From Salinisphaera sp049568105 (GTDB lineage: Bacteria; Pseudomonadota; Gammaproteobacteria; Nevskiales; Salinisphaeraceae), in contig NZ_CP145335.1 in NCBI RefSeq assembly GCF_049568105.1, positions 930,001 to 994,000 of the forward strand: DNA of 64,000 nucleotides. Reading direction: 5' to 3'. Of this stretch, positions 8,455 to 16,502 are shown one piece after another (positions within the stretch are counted from its first letter, which is position 1; every line of letters begins with the position of its first letter). The notes beneath the pieces are model-generated. The model made no database searches. It saw only the letters and a list, made by a program, of their open reading frames with translations, and had not been told where the DNA came from. The translations under genes were made by a program, and so were the position numbers.

Positions 8455-9232
8455 CGAGCACGCTCATCATGGCCGGCGGAATCCAGGTCAGCAGCCCACC
8501 GATTTGCTGATCGGCGGCGGCGCCGAGCCCCCAGGCCCGTTCTGCGCCGGCATAGCCGGGATAAAGCCGTTGGCTGGTAAACGTGATATAGGCGCCAATC
8601 GCGATCTGCGGCGGCATGATCGCCCACAGCACCGCAATCCGCCGGCCGATGCCGTAGGTGGTCGGGCTCGCTCCCGGCGGTCGTGGATCGAGCATGAACC
8701 ACCAGAACGCCAGCCCGTCGGCGGCCATGCTCAGATTCATCAGCCAGTAGCCGATCGGCGACGTCATCGCCAGGGCATGTACGGCCGGGAGCAGCCATAG
8801 CGCGATCAGACCCACGAACACGCCGCCGCCGATGGCTGGGTGCTGCAGCAGCTGGTATGGCCGGCGCAGCGGCGGGCGGTCGGCCAGACGGGCCAGCCGG
8901 TGTGCAATGCTTGCCGGCAGGCCAGCGGCGAGCACCGGCCCGGGGGCGGCCAGGGCGATCAGGAATGGGCCGAGATGATGTAAGACCAGATGCTGGAAAC
9001 GATGGGCAGCGAACAGCGAGCGGCCGAGTTCGTCGAGCCAAGTCTGGGTGAACAACGCCAACCCGGCCAGGCCGACCAGATAAGCCAGCGCCGGCCAGCA
9101 ATCGGCCACTCGGCGGCGCCGACCCAGGCCGATGGCGTAGATCAGCGCGAACACCGCGAAGCCCAAGATCAGCCAGGGCAGCGGCTGTGGCGGATCGAAA
9201 AAGCCGGCCAGCGAGGGCGCTGCCGCGGACAT
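8321..9232 (-). CDS. CtaG-type cytochrome c oxidase assembly protein (caa3_CtaG family)
   Basis: A 303-residue polytopic membrane protein with about seven hydrophobic helices. The conserved block FAAHRFQHLVLHHLGPFL carries the family's histidines (HxxxH and HH), likely for copper. LWAIMPPQIAIGAYITF and the later LGAAADQQIGGLLTWIP are also typical of the family. Members help assemble the copper centre of cytochrome oxidases. It lies 6 bp after the SDR gene and ends an operon that starts with hemE, linking heme synthesis with oxidase assembly; no oxidase subunit gene is in the window. The tail (FAHQRRTQPARSG onwards) is hydrophilic and overlaps the MFS gene by 134 bp. Confidence 0.82.
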   Translation of the reverse strand: MSAAAPSLAGFFDPPQPLPWLILGFAVFALIYAIGLGRRRRVADCWPALAYLVGLAGLALFTQTWLDELGRSLFAAHRFQHLVLHHLGPFLIALAAPGPVLAAGLPASIAHRLARLADRPPLRRPYQLLQHPAIGGGVFVGLIALWLLPAVHALAMTSPIGYWLMNLSMAADGLAFWWFMLDPRPPGASPTTYGIGRRIAVLWAIMPPQIAIGAYITFTSQRLYPGYAGAERAWGLGAAADQQIGGLLTWIPPAMMSVLATLILIGFGFAHQRRTQPARSGVAARHDEPDRAENATSTGSRPA

Positions 9233-9238
9233 CGTCGC

Positions 9239-9991
9239 TCAGCGACCGGCTGCGCGTCGGATGAGCGAAAAATACAGCGCATAGGGCAGCCGCTGTAGGG
9301 TTTTGAGCAGCCATACCATGCGCCGCGGGAAAGCGATCTCGAAACGCTTGGCTTCCAGACCGTGCCGGATATGCTCGGCCGCCGCCTCGGCACTGATCAC
9401 GAACGGCATCGACCCTTGGCGAGCCGCGGTCAGCGGGGTCGTGACATAGCCCGGACAGATCACGCTCATGTCGACGCCGCTGCCGGCCAGATCCAGATAC
9501 AGGCTCTCGGCTAGGGCGATCATGGCGGCCTTGGAAGCCGAATAGGGGGCTGCGCCGGGCAGGCCCCGATAGCCGGCGACACTGGCCGTCAGCGCGATCT
9601 GCCCGGCGCCGCGTTGCTGCATCGCCGGCAATACGGCGCCGATGCCGTTGACCGCGCCGCCGTAGTTGACCGCCATGCGCCGGTTTACCTCGTCGGCGTC
9701 GAAATGCTGCACATCGAACTCGGCACCAATGCCGGCGTTGAATACGGCAAGGTCGACCGCCCCAAGCTCGGCGGCGATCGCATCGGCCGTGGCCGCACAG
9801 GCCGCGCGGTCGGTCACATCCAAAGGATAAGCCCATAGCCGTTGCGGGCGTTCGCTACAAAGCTTGGCTAGGGCATCGGCACGCCGAGCCGATACCGCGA
9901 CCCGCCAGCCGTGGTCGGCCAGCTCGCGCGCCAGTGCGGCGCCGATCCCGGAGCTGGCGCCGGTGATCCAGGCAAGGCGTGGCTCAGCCAC
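9239..9991 (-). CDS. short-chain dehydrogenase/reductase (SDR)
   Basis: A 250-residue classical SDR. The NAD(P) motif TGASSGIGAALARELADHG is at residues 10-28, the NAGIG motif is in VFNAGIG, and the catalytic Tyr-Lys pair is in PYSASKAAM after the serine of LTASVAGYRG. The basic, hydrophobic C-terminus (FPRRMVWLLKTLQRLPYALY) suggests membrane association and a lipid-like substrate. An SDR of this kind accompanies the CFA-like/DUF1365/amine-oxidase genes in Rhodobacter; here it lies on the convergent operon. It overlaps the acyltransferase gene by 8 bp and precedes the CtaG-like gene by 6 bp. The substrate is unknown. Confidence 0.88.
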   Translation of the reverse strand: MAEPRLAWITGASSGIGAALARELADHGWRVAVSARRADALAKLCSERPQRLWAYPLDVTDRAACAATADAIAAELGAVDLAVFNAGIGAEFDVQHFDADEVNRRMAVNYGGAVNGIGAVLPAMQQRGAGQIALTASVAGYRGLPGAAPYSASKAAMIALAESLYLDLAGSGVDMSVICPGYVTTPLTAARQGSMPFVISAEAAAEHIRHGLEAKRFEIAFPRRMVWLLKTLQRLPYALYFSLIRRAAGR

Positions 9992-10934
9992 GGCGCGGCG
10001 GCTCTGGCTCGGGCCGGTCGGCGAACGATCGCGCCGGATCGTCGGGGTTCTGGATCGCGGTCACGTCGGCGTCTTTGCCGGCCCAGATATCGTTCAGCCA
10101 GGCCTTGAAGCGCTGGCGATAGTCCGGGTCATTGACGTAATCGCCTTTGGCGAGATCCACCGGGACTTCGAGATAGCGCACCCGGATCGCAACCTGGGGA
10201 ATCCGCCCGCACAGCAGATCCCAGAACTGCGGATCGGGGGTGTCGACATAAGCCACGCTCATGTCGAGGATGCCATCCAGGACTTCCTGCATAGCATTGA
10301 TGGCAAAGGCCGTGCCGCCCGCCTTGGGGGGCAGCAGCGTCTGGTAGGGCGAGTCGGCGGCGGCCCGCTTGGCCGGCGTCGAGCGGGTACCTTCGGCATA
10401 GTTGACCAGCGACACCGGCAGATCGCGGAACACCGCACAGGCGCGCCGGACCGTGTTCATGTCTTCATCGCGCAGCTCGGGATTTTTTTCCAGCTGCTCG
10501 CGGCTATGGCGCTTCATGAACGGAAAATCCAAGGCCCAGGCCGCCAGGCCGACCACCGGCAACCAGCGCAGCTGCTCCTTGATGAAATAGCGCGGGAACG
10601 GCAACTGCGGATCGATCGCCGCGATCAGTAGCATTACATCGGCCCAGCACTGATGATTGGAAATCAGTACATAGCGACCATTCGGGTCGTCGGCCATGAG
10701 CTGCTGGTAGGTCAGCCGGGTACCGCTGACGCCGAGAATGATCGCATTGGCGGTACGGGCCCAGGTCTTGGCGATGCCGAGTACTGCGGCGGTGGCCAGA
10801 TTGCGGGCTCGGCCCTGGGGCAGGGCCAACTTGATAATGCTGGCCGGCACCAGCGGGATGCCGCCCAGCAGTGTGACTGCGACCAGTCCGGTGACGGCCG
10901 TGACGCCCCGTAAATGGCCGAACAAAGCGCGCAT
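9984..10934 (-). CDS. 1-acylglycerol-3-phosphate-type acyltransferase (YihG-like)
   Basis: A 316-residue membrane acyltransferase of the PlsC superfamily. The HX4D catalytic motif is in SNHQCWADV (about residues 97-105), and the FPEGTR-equivalent is NYAEGTRSTP. N-terminal hydrophobic stretches (TAVTGLVAVTLLGGIPLVP) anchor it in the inner membrane. It resembles E. coli YihG, which transfers acyl chains to lysophosphatidic acid and shapes membrane fatty acid composition. Its start overlaps the hemE stop by one base (TGATG on the coding strand), and its end overlaps the SDR start, so it is the second gene of the hemE operon. Confidence 0.85.
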   Translation of the reverse strand: MRALFGHLRGVTAVTGLVAVTLLGGIPLVPASIIKLALPQGRARNLATAAVLGIAKTWARTANAIILGVSGTRLTYQQLMADDPNGRYVLISNHQCWADVMLLIAAIDPQLPFPRYFIKEQLRWLPVVGLAAWALDFPFMKRHSREQLEKNPELRDEDMNTVRRACAVFRDLPVSLVNYAEGTRSTPAKRAAADSPYQTLLPPKAGGTAFAINAMQEVLDGILDMSVAYVDTPDPQFWDLLCGRIPQVAIRVRYLEVPVDLAKGDYVNDPDYRQRFKAWLNDIWAGKDADVTAIQNPDDPARSFADRPEPEPPRRG

Positions 10935-11977
10935 CAGCGGGCCGAAAACTCATGCACGGCATCCACCAGAGCGGCGACATGGTCGGGATCAACCTGGGGC
11001 GTGACCCCGTGGCCGAGATTGAACACATGCCCGGGGTGGTCGCCGAAGCGGGTCAGGATGTCGCGGACTTCGGTGCGAATACGCTCGGGCTCGGCGAACA
11101 GGATGGCGGGATCGGCATTGCCCTGCAGAGCCACGCGATCGCCGACCCGGGCTCGGGCGTCGTCGATATCGATGGTCCAGTCCAGGCCGATCGCCGAGGT
11201 GCCGGTGGCGGCGATATGTTCCAGCCACGGGCCGCCGCCTTTGGTGAACAAAATGGTCGGTACATGGCCGTCCGGCCCGGGTTCCAAGGCGGCGACGATC
11301 TTTTCCATATAGGCCAGCGAGAACGCCCGGTAGTTGGCCGGCGACAGCACGCCGCCCCAGGTATCGAAGATCTGCACCGCCTGGGCGCCGGCCGCGATCT
11401 GGGCGTTGAGATAGGCCGCTGTCGAGCGCGCCAGAACATCCAGAAGCCGGTGCAACGCGTCCGGCTCGTTGTACATCAGTGCCTTGAGATGCTGGTAATT
11501 CTTCGACGGGCCGCCCTCGACCATATAGGTCGCCAGTGTCCAGGGGCTGCCAGCAAAGCCGATCAGCGGCGTCTTGCCATCCAGCTCGCGGCGCACGAGC
11601 CGGATCGCGGCCGGCACATAGCCGAGTTCTTCTTCGATATCGGGCACGAACAGCCGATCGATCGCTGCCGGCGTGCGGACCGGATGGGCAAAATGCGGCC
11701 CTTCGCCAGCCACGAAATGCAGGCCGAGCCCCATCGCTTCGGGAATGGTCAGAATGTCGGAAAACAGAATCGCAGCATCCAGCTCGAAACGACGCAGCGG
11801 CTGCAGCGTGACCTCGCAGGCTAATTCCGGGTTCTGACAGAGATTGAGGAAGCTGCCGGCTTTTTCGCGCAGCTTTCGATATTCCGGCAGATACCGGCCG
11901 GCCTGGCGCATCAGCCATACCGGCGTGGCGTCCACCGGTTCACGCCGGAGCGCCCGCAGCAAACGATCGTGGGACAT
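10934..11977 (-). CDS. hemE: uroporphyrinogen decarboxylase
   Basis: A 347-residue cytoplasmic enzyme that decarboxylates the four acetate side chains of uroporphyrinogen III to give coproporphyrinogen III in heme synthesis. The N-terminal signature PVWLMRQAGRYLPEYR contains the substrate-binding arginines. The second signature, with GFAGSPWTLATYMVEGG, follows in the middle. The length is standard. It is the first gene of a - strand operon with the acyltransferase, SDR and CtaG-like genes, joined by overlaps. Confidence 0.97.
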   Translation of the reverse strand: MSHDRLLRALRREPVDATPVWLMRQAGRYLPEYRKLREKAGSFLNLCQNPELACEVTLQPLRRFELDAAILFSDILTIPEAMGLGLHFVAGEGPHFAHPVRTPAAIDRLFVPDIEEELGYVPAAIRLVRRELDGKTPLIGFAGSPWTLATYMVEGGPSKNYQHLKALMYNEPDALHRLLDVLARSTAAYLNAQIAAGAQAVQIFDTWGGVLSPANYRAFSLAYMEKIVAALEPGPDGHVPTILFTKGGGPWLEHIAATGTSAIGLDWTIDIDDARARVGDRVALQGNADPAILFAEPERIRTEVRDILTRFGDHPGHVFNLGHGVTPQVDPDHVAALVDAVHEFSAR

Positions 11978-12077
11978 AAAAACGACGGCGGCCGATAAGT
12001 GATGCCGCGATTCTACCGACAGCCACGGGGCCGGGGATAGCGTGCCAGCAGTCTACGCCGGCATCGTTCGGTCGGGC

Positions 12078-12800
12078 TCAGCCGCGCGCGGCCACCGCGG
12101 CGGCGATCTCGTCCTGGATCGCGGCGGCCGCCGCGGCCGGATCAGCGGCTTGGCGGATCGGCCGGCCAACCACCAGATAGTCGGCGCCGGCGGCGATCGC
12201 CCGGGCCGGCGTCATCACCCGTTTCTGATCGTCCGGCGGCGCGTCGTTGTCCACCGGGCGGATGCCGGGGGTGACGGTGATCAAGGTCTCTGGCGCTTCG
12301 GCGCGCAGGCGCTCCAGCTCCAGGCCCGAGGATACGATGCCGTCGCAGCCGGCTTGCAGTGCCCGGCGGGCCCGCGACAGCACCAGTTCGTCGATGTCGC
12401 AGTCGAAACCGAGATCGGTCATGTCACCGCGATCCAGGCTGGTCAGGGCCGTGACCGCGAGGATCTTTGCACTGCCCTTACGGGCCGCGCCGGCCGCTTC
12501 CATGATGCTCTGATTACCGTGGATGGTAATGAAATCCACGTCGCGGGCATCCAGCCGGGCGACCGCGGCGGCGACCGTAGCCGGCACGTCGAACAGCTTC
12601 ACGTCCACGAACACTTTCTTGCCGCGGGCTTTTAGCCAGTCCACCAGCTCGAAATAGCCGGGCGCCATCGCCAGTTCCAGGCCGACCTTGTAGAAGGTCA
12701 CGGTCTCGCCAAGGGTCTCGACCAGCGCCCGCGCGGCGTCAGTATCGGGTACGTCGAGGGCGAAGATCAGGCGGTCGCGGCAGTCGGGGATCGAGGTCAT
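12078..12800 (-). CDS. pyrF: orotidine 5'-phosphate decarboxylase
   Basis: A 240-residue (beta/alpha)8 enzyme that converts OMP to UMP in pyrimidine synthesis. The catalytic Lys-Asp cluster is seen in KKVFVDVKLFDVPATV. Phosphate-binding segments are VTPGIRP and YLVVGRPIRQA. The N-terminus RLIFALDVPD is typical. Gaps of 100 bp to hemE and 117 bp to the LysR gene suggest its own transcription unit. Confidence 0.96.
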   Translation of the reverse strand: MTSIPDCRDRLIFALDVPDTDAARALVETLGETVTFYKVGLELAMAPGYFELVDWLKARGKKVFVDVKLFDVPATVAAAVARLDARDVDFITIHGNQSIMEAAGAARKGSAKILAVTALTSLDRGDMTDLGFDCDIDELVLSRARRALQAGCDGIVSSGLELERLRAEAPETLITVTPGIRPVDNDAPPDDQKRVMTPARAIAAGADYLVVGRPIRQAADPAAAAAAIQDEIAAAVAARG

Positions 12801-12917
12801 GGCAGGTATAGAAAAAGCTGGGCGGTCATCGCGGCGAGCATCGTCGCAGTGGCGCTAGCCTAGCCGATGACGGGTTAGATTGCAGTCTGCGCACAGCCCG
12901 CGGCCTCGTCTCGGGCG

Positions 12918-13847
12918 CTACTGGCGCTCGCCCGGCGCGCGGATAAGGGTATCGATAAACGTATCGAGCACTCGGTTCGGGCGTCGGCCGGCCCGGGTGA
13001 TGGCATGGTAGTCGATGCGATAGCTGAATTGGTCTGGCGCGAGTGCGACCAGCCGGCCCTCGGCGACCCAGCGCTGGGCGTAGTGTTCCGGTAACAGCCC
13101 GATATAGCGCCCGGTGAGCACCAGAAAAGCGATGCCCTCGCGCTCGCTGGCGGTGGCGGTGTGGTTGAGCCGATCGACGATAGCCTGGGCCTCGTCGGAC
13201 AAGGGATAAGCCGGCAGCACTGCGTCTGCGGCCTCGATCGCAGCCGCCTCCAAGGGCTGGGCACCGGCCAGCGGATGATCGGCCGCGGCATAGAGCAGTG
13301 TCTGCTCGGTATACAGCGCGATGTAATCTAGGGCTGCGAGCCGGGTCAGCGCCGGGGTGACGCCGACATGCAGGCGGCCATCGAGGACCCCGGTTTCGAT
13401 ACTGCCGGGCGGCATCATATGGATGTTGGTATGCACGGCCGGCCCGCGGTCCTTGAGTTCGGCCAGCGCGTCGGTGATTTGCATCTGTGGCAGGGTGACT
13501 AAGTTGTCGGTGATGCCGATATTGAGCTCGCCCCGTAATTCGCGGTGCAGGGCATTCACCTCGTTGCGAAAACTCTGCATGTGGGCGATTAGCCGACGGG
13601 CGGCCTGGTCGGTCGCTTCGCCTTCGGCGGTGAGCACGAAGCCGGAGCGCCCGCGCTGGCAGAGGGTGAATCCAAGTCGGGTTTCCAGCTCGCCCATATG
13701 GATCGAGACCGCCGACCGGCTGATGCCGAGCGCGGCCGCGGCCGGGGTGAAGCCGGCCGCATCCACGACCGCTCGAAAAACCCGTAGCAGGCGCAGATCG
13801 ATATCGCTGATCTGGCCGAGCCGTTCGATACTGCGTTCCATGCTCAT
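12918..13847 (-). CDS. LysR-family regulator, divergent from the beta-alanine genes
   Basis: A 309-residue LysR-type regulator. The N-terminal winged helix is at about residues 17-75 (LRLLRVFRAVVDAAGFTPAA followed by ISRSAVSIHMGELETRLG). A co-inducer-binding domain makes up the rest. It is transcribed away from the omega-aminotransferase gene, and the 107-bp region between them is AT-rich with inverted repeats, the usual LysR arrangement. It therefore likely controls the downstream aminotransferase-ald-mmsA operon; the co-inducer is not known. Confidence 0.9.
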   Translation of the reverse strand: MSMERSIERLGQISDIDLRLLRVFRAVVDAAGFTPAAAALGISRSAVSIHMGELETRLGFTLCQRGRSGFVLTAEGEATDQAARRLIAHMQSFRNEVNALHRELRGELNIGITDNLVTLPQMQITDALAELKDRGPAVHTNIHMMPPGSIETGVLDGRLHVGVTPALTRLAALDYIALYTEQTLLYAAADHPLAGAQPLEAAAIEAADAVLPAYPLSDEAQAIVDRLNHTATASEREGIAFLVLTGRYIGLLPEHYAQRWVAEGRLVALAPDQFSYRIDYHAITRAGRRPNRVLDTFIDTLIRAPGERQ

Positions 13848-13858
13848 CTGGCCATTGC

Positions 13859-13905
13859 GTTAATCAAAGTTAACGTGAATTAAAAAGCTTCCGTATTTAA
13901 TCACG
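13859..13905. promoter_or_regulatory. inverted repeats between the LysR gene and the aminotransferase gene
   Basis: GTTAA (13859-13863) and TTAAC (13870-13874) form a 5-bp inverted repeat with a 6-bp spacer. Next to it CGTGAATTAAA (13874-13884) and TTTAATCACG (13896-13905) form a near-perfect second inverted repeat. The block is strikingly AT-rich against the surrounding sequence and is a good candidate for LysR recognition and activation sites. No binding data are implied. Confidence 0.5.
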
Positions 13906-13954
13906 TATTGCCTCGGCCTAGGCTGAGCCCATTGTTCGCCGCCCGGAGATCGTC

Positions 13955-15277
13955 ATGGCCGATACTGCGTCATCGCTGGATTTCGATAGCTACTGGATGC
14001 CGTTTTCCGGCAATCGCCAATTCAAGGCCGACCCGAAGCTGATCGTGGCTGCTAAGGGCTGTTATTACACCGATGTCGACGGGCGCCAAATCTTCGATAG
14101 CCTGTCGGGCCTATGGTGTGCGAGCTTCGGCCACGGCCGCGCCGAAATCGCCGAGGCGATCGCCCAAACTGCCAAGACGCTCGATTACGCGCCGCCGTTC
14201 CAGTACGCCCATCCGATGGCCTTCGAGTTGGCCGAGCGGGTCAAGAACATCGTGCCGGACGGGCTCGAGCATGTGTTTTTTACCAACTCGGGCTCCGAGT
14301 CTGCGGATACCGCGATCAAGATCGCCCGGGCCTACTGGGCCCGGCGCGGCCAGCCGGGCAAGACCCGCCTGATCGGCCGCGAGAAGGGCTACCACGGGGT
14401 CAACGTCGGCGGCACCGGTATGGGCGGCATCCCCGGCAACAAGGCGTTTTTCGGCGATATGCTGGCCACCGAGCATCTGCCGCATACCTTGCTTGATCAC
14501 AATCGCTTCACCCGCGGGGTGCCGGAAGCCGGCGCCGAAGTCGCCGACGCGCTCGAAGCTCGGATTCTCGAACACGGCGCCGACACGGTCGCCGCGGTCA
14601 TGGTCGAGCCGATGAGCGGTTCGGCGGGCGTCATCGTGCCGCCAGCCGGTTATCTGAAGCGGCTGCGCGAGATCTGCGATCGCCACGATATCCTGCTGAT
14701 CTTCGACGAGGTGTTGACTGGGTTTGGCCGTCTGGGGGCGAGCTTCGGTGCTGAGCTATTCGGGGTTACGCCCGATATCATGACCCTGGCCAAGAACCTG
14801 ACCAACGCCGCGGTGCCGATGGGCGCGGTGGTGGCCAGCAATGCGGTCTATGATGCGTTTATGCAGGCCGATCTGGCGCCCCATGCGATCGAGCTGGCCC
14901 ACGGCTATACCTATTCGGCGCATCCGCTGGCCTGTGCGGCCGGGCTCGCAGCCATGGATGTGTACGAAAACGAGCAGTTGGCCAAGCGCGCGGCTGAGCT
15001 GGCACCGTATTTCGAGGCCCAGCTGCACGGCCTGCGCGGGGCGCCACACGTGGTCGATATTCGTAATCTTGGCTTGGCCGGCGCACTGGAAATCGAAACC
15101 GCCGGCAACGATCCGACGTATCGGCCCTGGAAGATTGCCGAGGCGGCCTGGGATCGCGGCATGTATCTGCGCTTTGGTGGCAACACTGTCCAACTCGGCC
15201 CGCCCTTCATTGCCGAGCGCAGCGATATCGATTTTATATGCGAGACGCTCGACGCAGCGATTCGTAGCGTCGACTGA
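13955..15277 (+). CDS. omega-amino acid:pyruvate aminotransferase (beta-alanine type)
   Basis: A 440-residue class III PLP-dependent aminotransferase. The PLP-binding lysine is Lys280 in LAKNLTNAAVPMGAV, preceded by LLIFDEVLTGFGR, which contains the PLP-contacting Asp. The start YWMPFSGNRQFKADPKLI closely resembles the beta-alanine:pyruvate aminotransferases of Pseudomonas and Alcaligenes. The expected reaction is beta-alanine plus pyruvate to malonate semialdehyde plus L-alanine. The following ald and mmsA genes recycle the alanine and consume the semialdehyde. The substrate range of this family is broad (other omega-amines possible). Confidence 0.9.
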   Translation: MADTASSLDFDSYWMPFSGNRQFKADPKLIVAAKGCYYTDVDGRQIFDSLSGLWCASFGHGRAEIAEAIAQTAKTLDYAPPFQYAHPMAFELAERVKNIVPDGLEHVFFTNSGSESADTAIKIARAYWARRGQPGKTRLIGREKGYHGVNVGGTGMGGIPGNKAFFGDMLATEHLPHTLLDHNRFTRGVPEAGAEVADALEARILEHGADTVAAVMVEPMSGSAGVIVPPAGYLKRLREICDRHDILLIFDEVLTGFGRLGASFGAELFGVTPDIMTLAKNLTNAAVPMGAVVASNAVYDAFMQADLAPHAIELAHGYTYSAHPLACAAGLAAMDVYENEQLAKRAAELAPYFEAQLHGLRGAPHVVDIRNLGLAGALEIETAGNDPTYRPWKIAEAAWDRGMYLRFGGNTVQLGPPFIAERSDIDFICETLDAAIRSVD

Positions 15278-15361
15278 CAGGCGCCGTCCGCCGCGCTCGG
15301 TCGCTATCCATCGAAGGCCGCCGTGACCGCCACGGCCGGCCGCTATCAAGGAATAACAACC

Positions 15362-16480
15362 ATGTACGTGGGTGTCCCCAAAGAAATCAAATCCGCCGAA
15401 GCCCGGGTCGGCCTGACCCCGGCCGGTGCACGCGAACTCGTGGCCCATGGCCATCGCGTGGTCGTGGAAACCAACGCCGGTGCCGCGGCCGGATTCGCCG
15501 ACTCGGCCTATACCGCCCAGGGCGCAGAAATCCTGGCGTCGGCCGAGGCCGTATTCGATGCCGCCGAGATGATCGTCAAGGTCAAGGAACCACAGCCGGA
15601 AGAATATCGACGCCTGCGCGACAACCAGTTGCTGTTCACCTATCTGCATTTGGCACCTGACGCCGAGCAGACCCAGGGTTTGATCGATTCCGGCTGTGTG
15701 GCGATCGCCTATGAAACGGTCACCGGTGCCAACGGTGGCCTGCCGCTGCTGTCGCCGATGAGCGAAGTGGCCGGCCGACTGTCGGTCCAGGCAGGCGCTG
15801 CTGCATTGGAAAACGTCACCGGCGGCGCGGGTGTATTGCTGGGCGGGGTGCCTGGCGTGCCGCCAGCCAAGGTCACTGTGGTCGGCGGCGGCGTGGTCGG
15901 CACCAATGCACTGCGTATGGCGGTCGGCCTCGGCGCCGACGTGACCGTGGTCGACAATTCCATCGACCGGCTGCGCGAGCTCGACGAACTCTACGGCAAC
16001 AGTCTGACCACGCTGTATTCCAATACCGAGAATCTAGAGCAGGCGGTGACGGAAGCTGATCTGGTAATCGGCGCGGTGTTGCTGCCCGGCGCGGCCGCGC
16101 CGAAACTCGTCACCCGCAAGATGATCGCCGGCATGCGCCCCGGCAGCGCGGTGGTCGATGTGGCGATCGACCAGGGCGGCTGCTTCGAGACCAGCCGGGC
16201 CACCAGTCATGCCGAGCCGACCTATAGGGTCGACGATGTAGTGCATTACTGTGTCACCAACATGCCGGGCTGTGTGGCGCGGACATCGACGTTTGCTCTG
16301 ACCAATGCGACGCTGCCTTATGTGCTGCAGTTGGCGGATAAGGGCTATGTCCGGGCACTGAACGACAATCCGCATCTGGCCGCAGGACTGAACGTGCATC
16401 GCGGTCAGGTCACCCACGAAGCGGTCGCGACCAACCTCGGCTATGAGTACACGCCGGCCAGCGACGCGTTGGCCGGCTAA
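15362..16480 (+). CDS. ald: alanine dehydrogenase
   Basis: A 372-residue NAD-dependent enzyme that deaminates L-alanine to pyruvate and ammonium. The N-terminal MYVGVPKEIKSAEARVGLTP is typical. The catalytic lysine is in IVKVKEPQPEEY and the histidine in LFTYLHLAPD. The nucleotide-binding motif is VVGGGVVGTNALRMAVGLGA. The start at 15362 is chosen because the family begins MYVGVPKE and AAGGAATA lies upstream; an earlier start at 15323 would add 13 unmatched residues. In this operon it regenerates the pyruvate used by the upstream aminotransferase. Confidence 0.95.
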   Translation: MYVGVPKEIKSAEARVGLTPAGARELVAHGHRVVVETNAGAAAGFADSAYTAQGAEILASAEAVFDAAEMIVKVKEPQPEEYRRLRDNQLLFTYLHLAPDAEQTQGLIDSGCVAIAYETVTGANGGLPLLSPMSEVAGRLSVQAGAAALENVTGGAGVLLGGVPGVPPAKVTVVGGGVVGTNALRMAVGLGADVTVVDNSIDRLRELDELYGNSLTTLYSNTENLEQAVTEADLVIGAVLLPGAAAPKLVTRKMIAGMRPGSAVVDVAIDQGGCFETSRATSHAEPTYRVDDVVHYCVTNMPGCVARTSTFALTNATLPYVLQLADKGYVRALNDNPHLAAGLNVHRGQVTHEAVATNLGYEYTPASDALAG

Positions 16481-16502
16481 TCGATCGATCAAGGAGATTG
16501 CC

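Noticed and set aside
10952..11824. 290-residue frame opposite hemE
   Set aside because: Shadow frame; hemE signatures are unambiguous.
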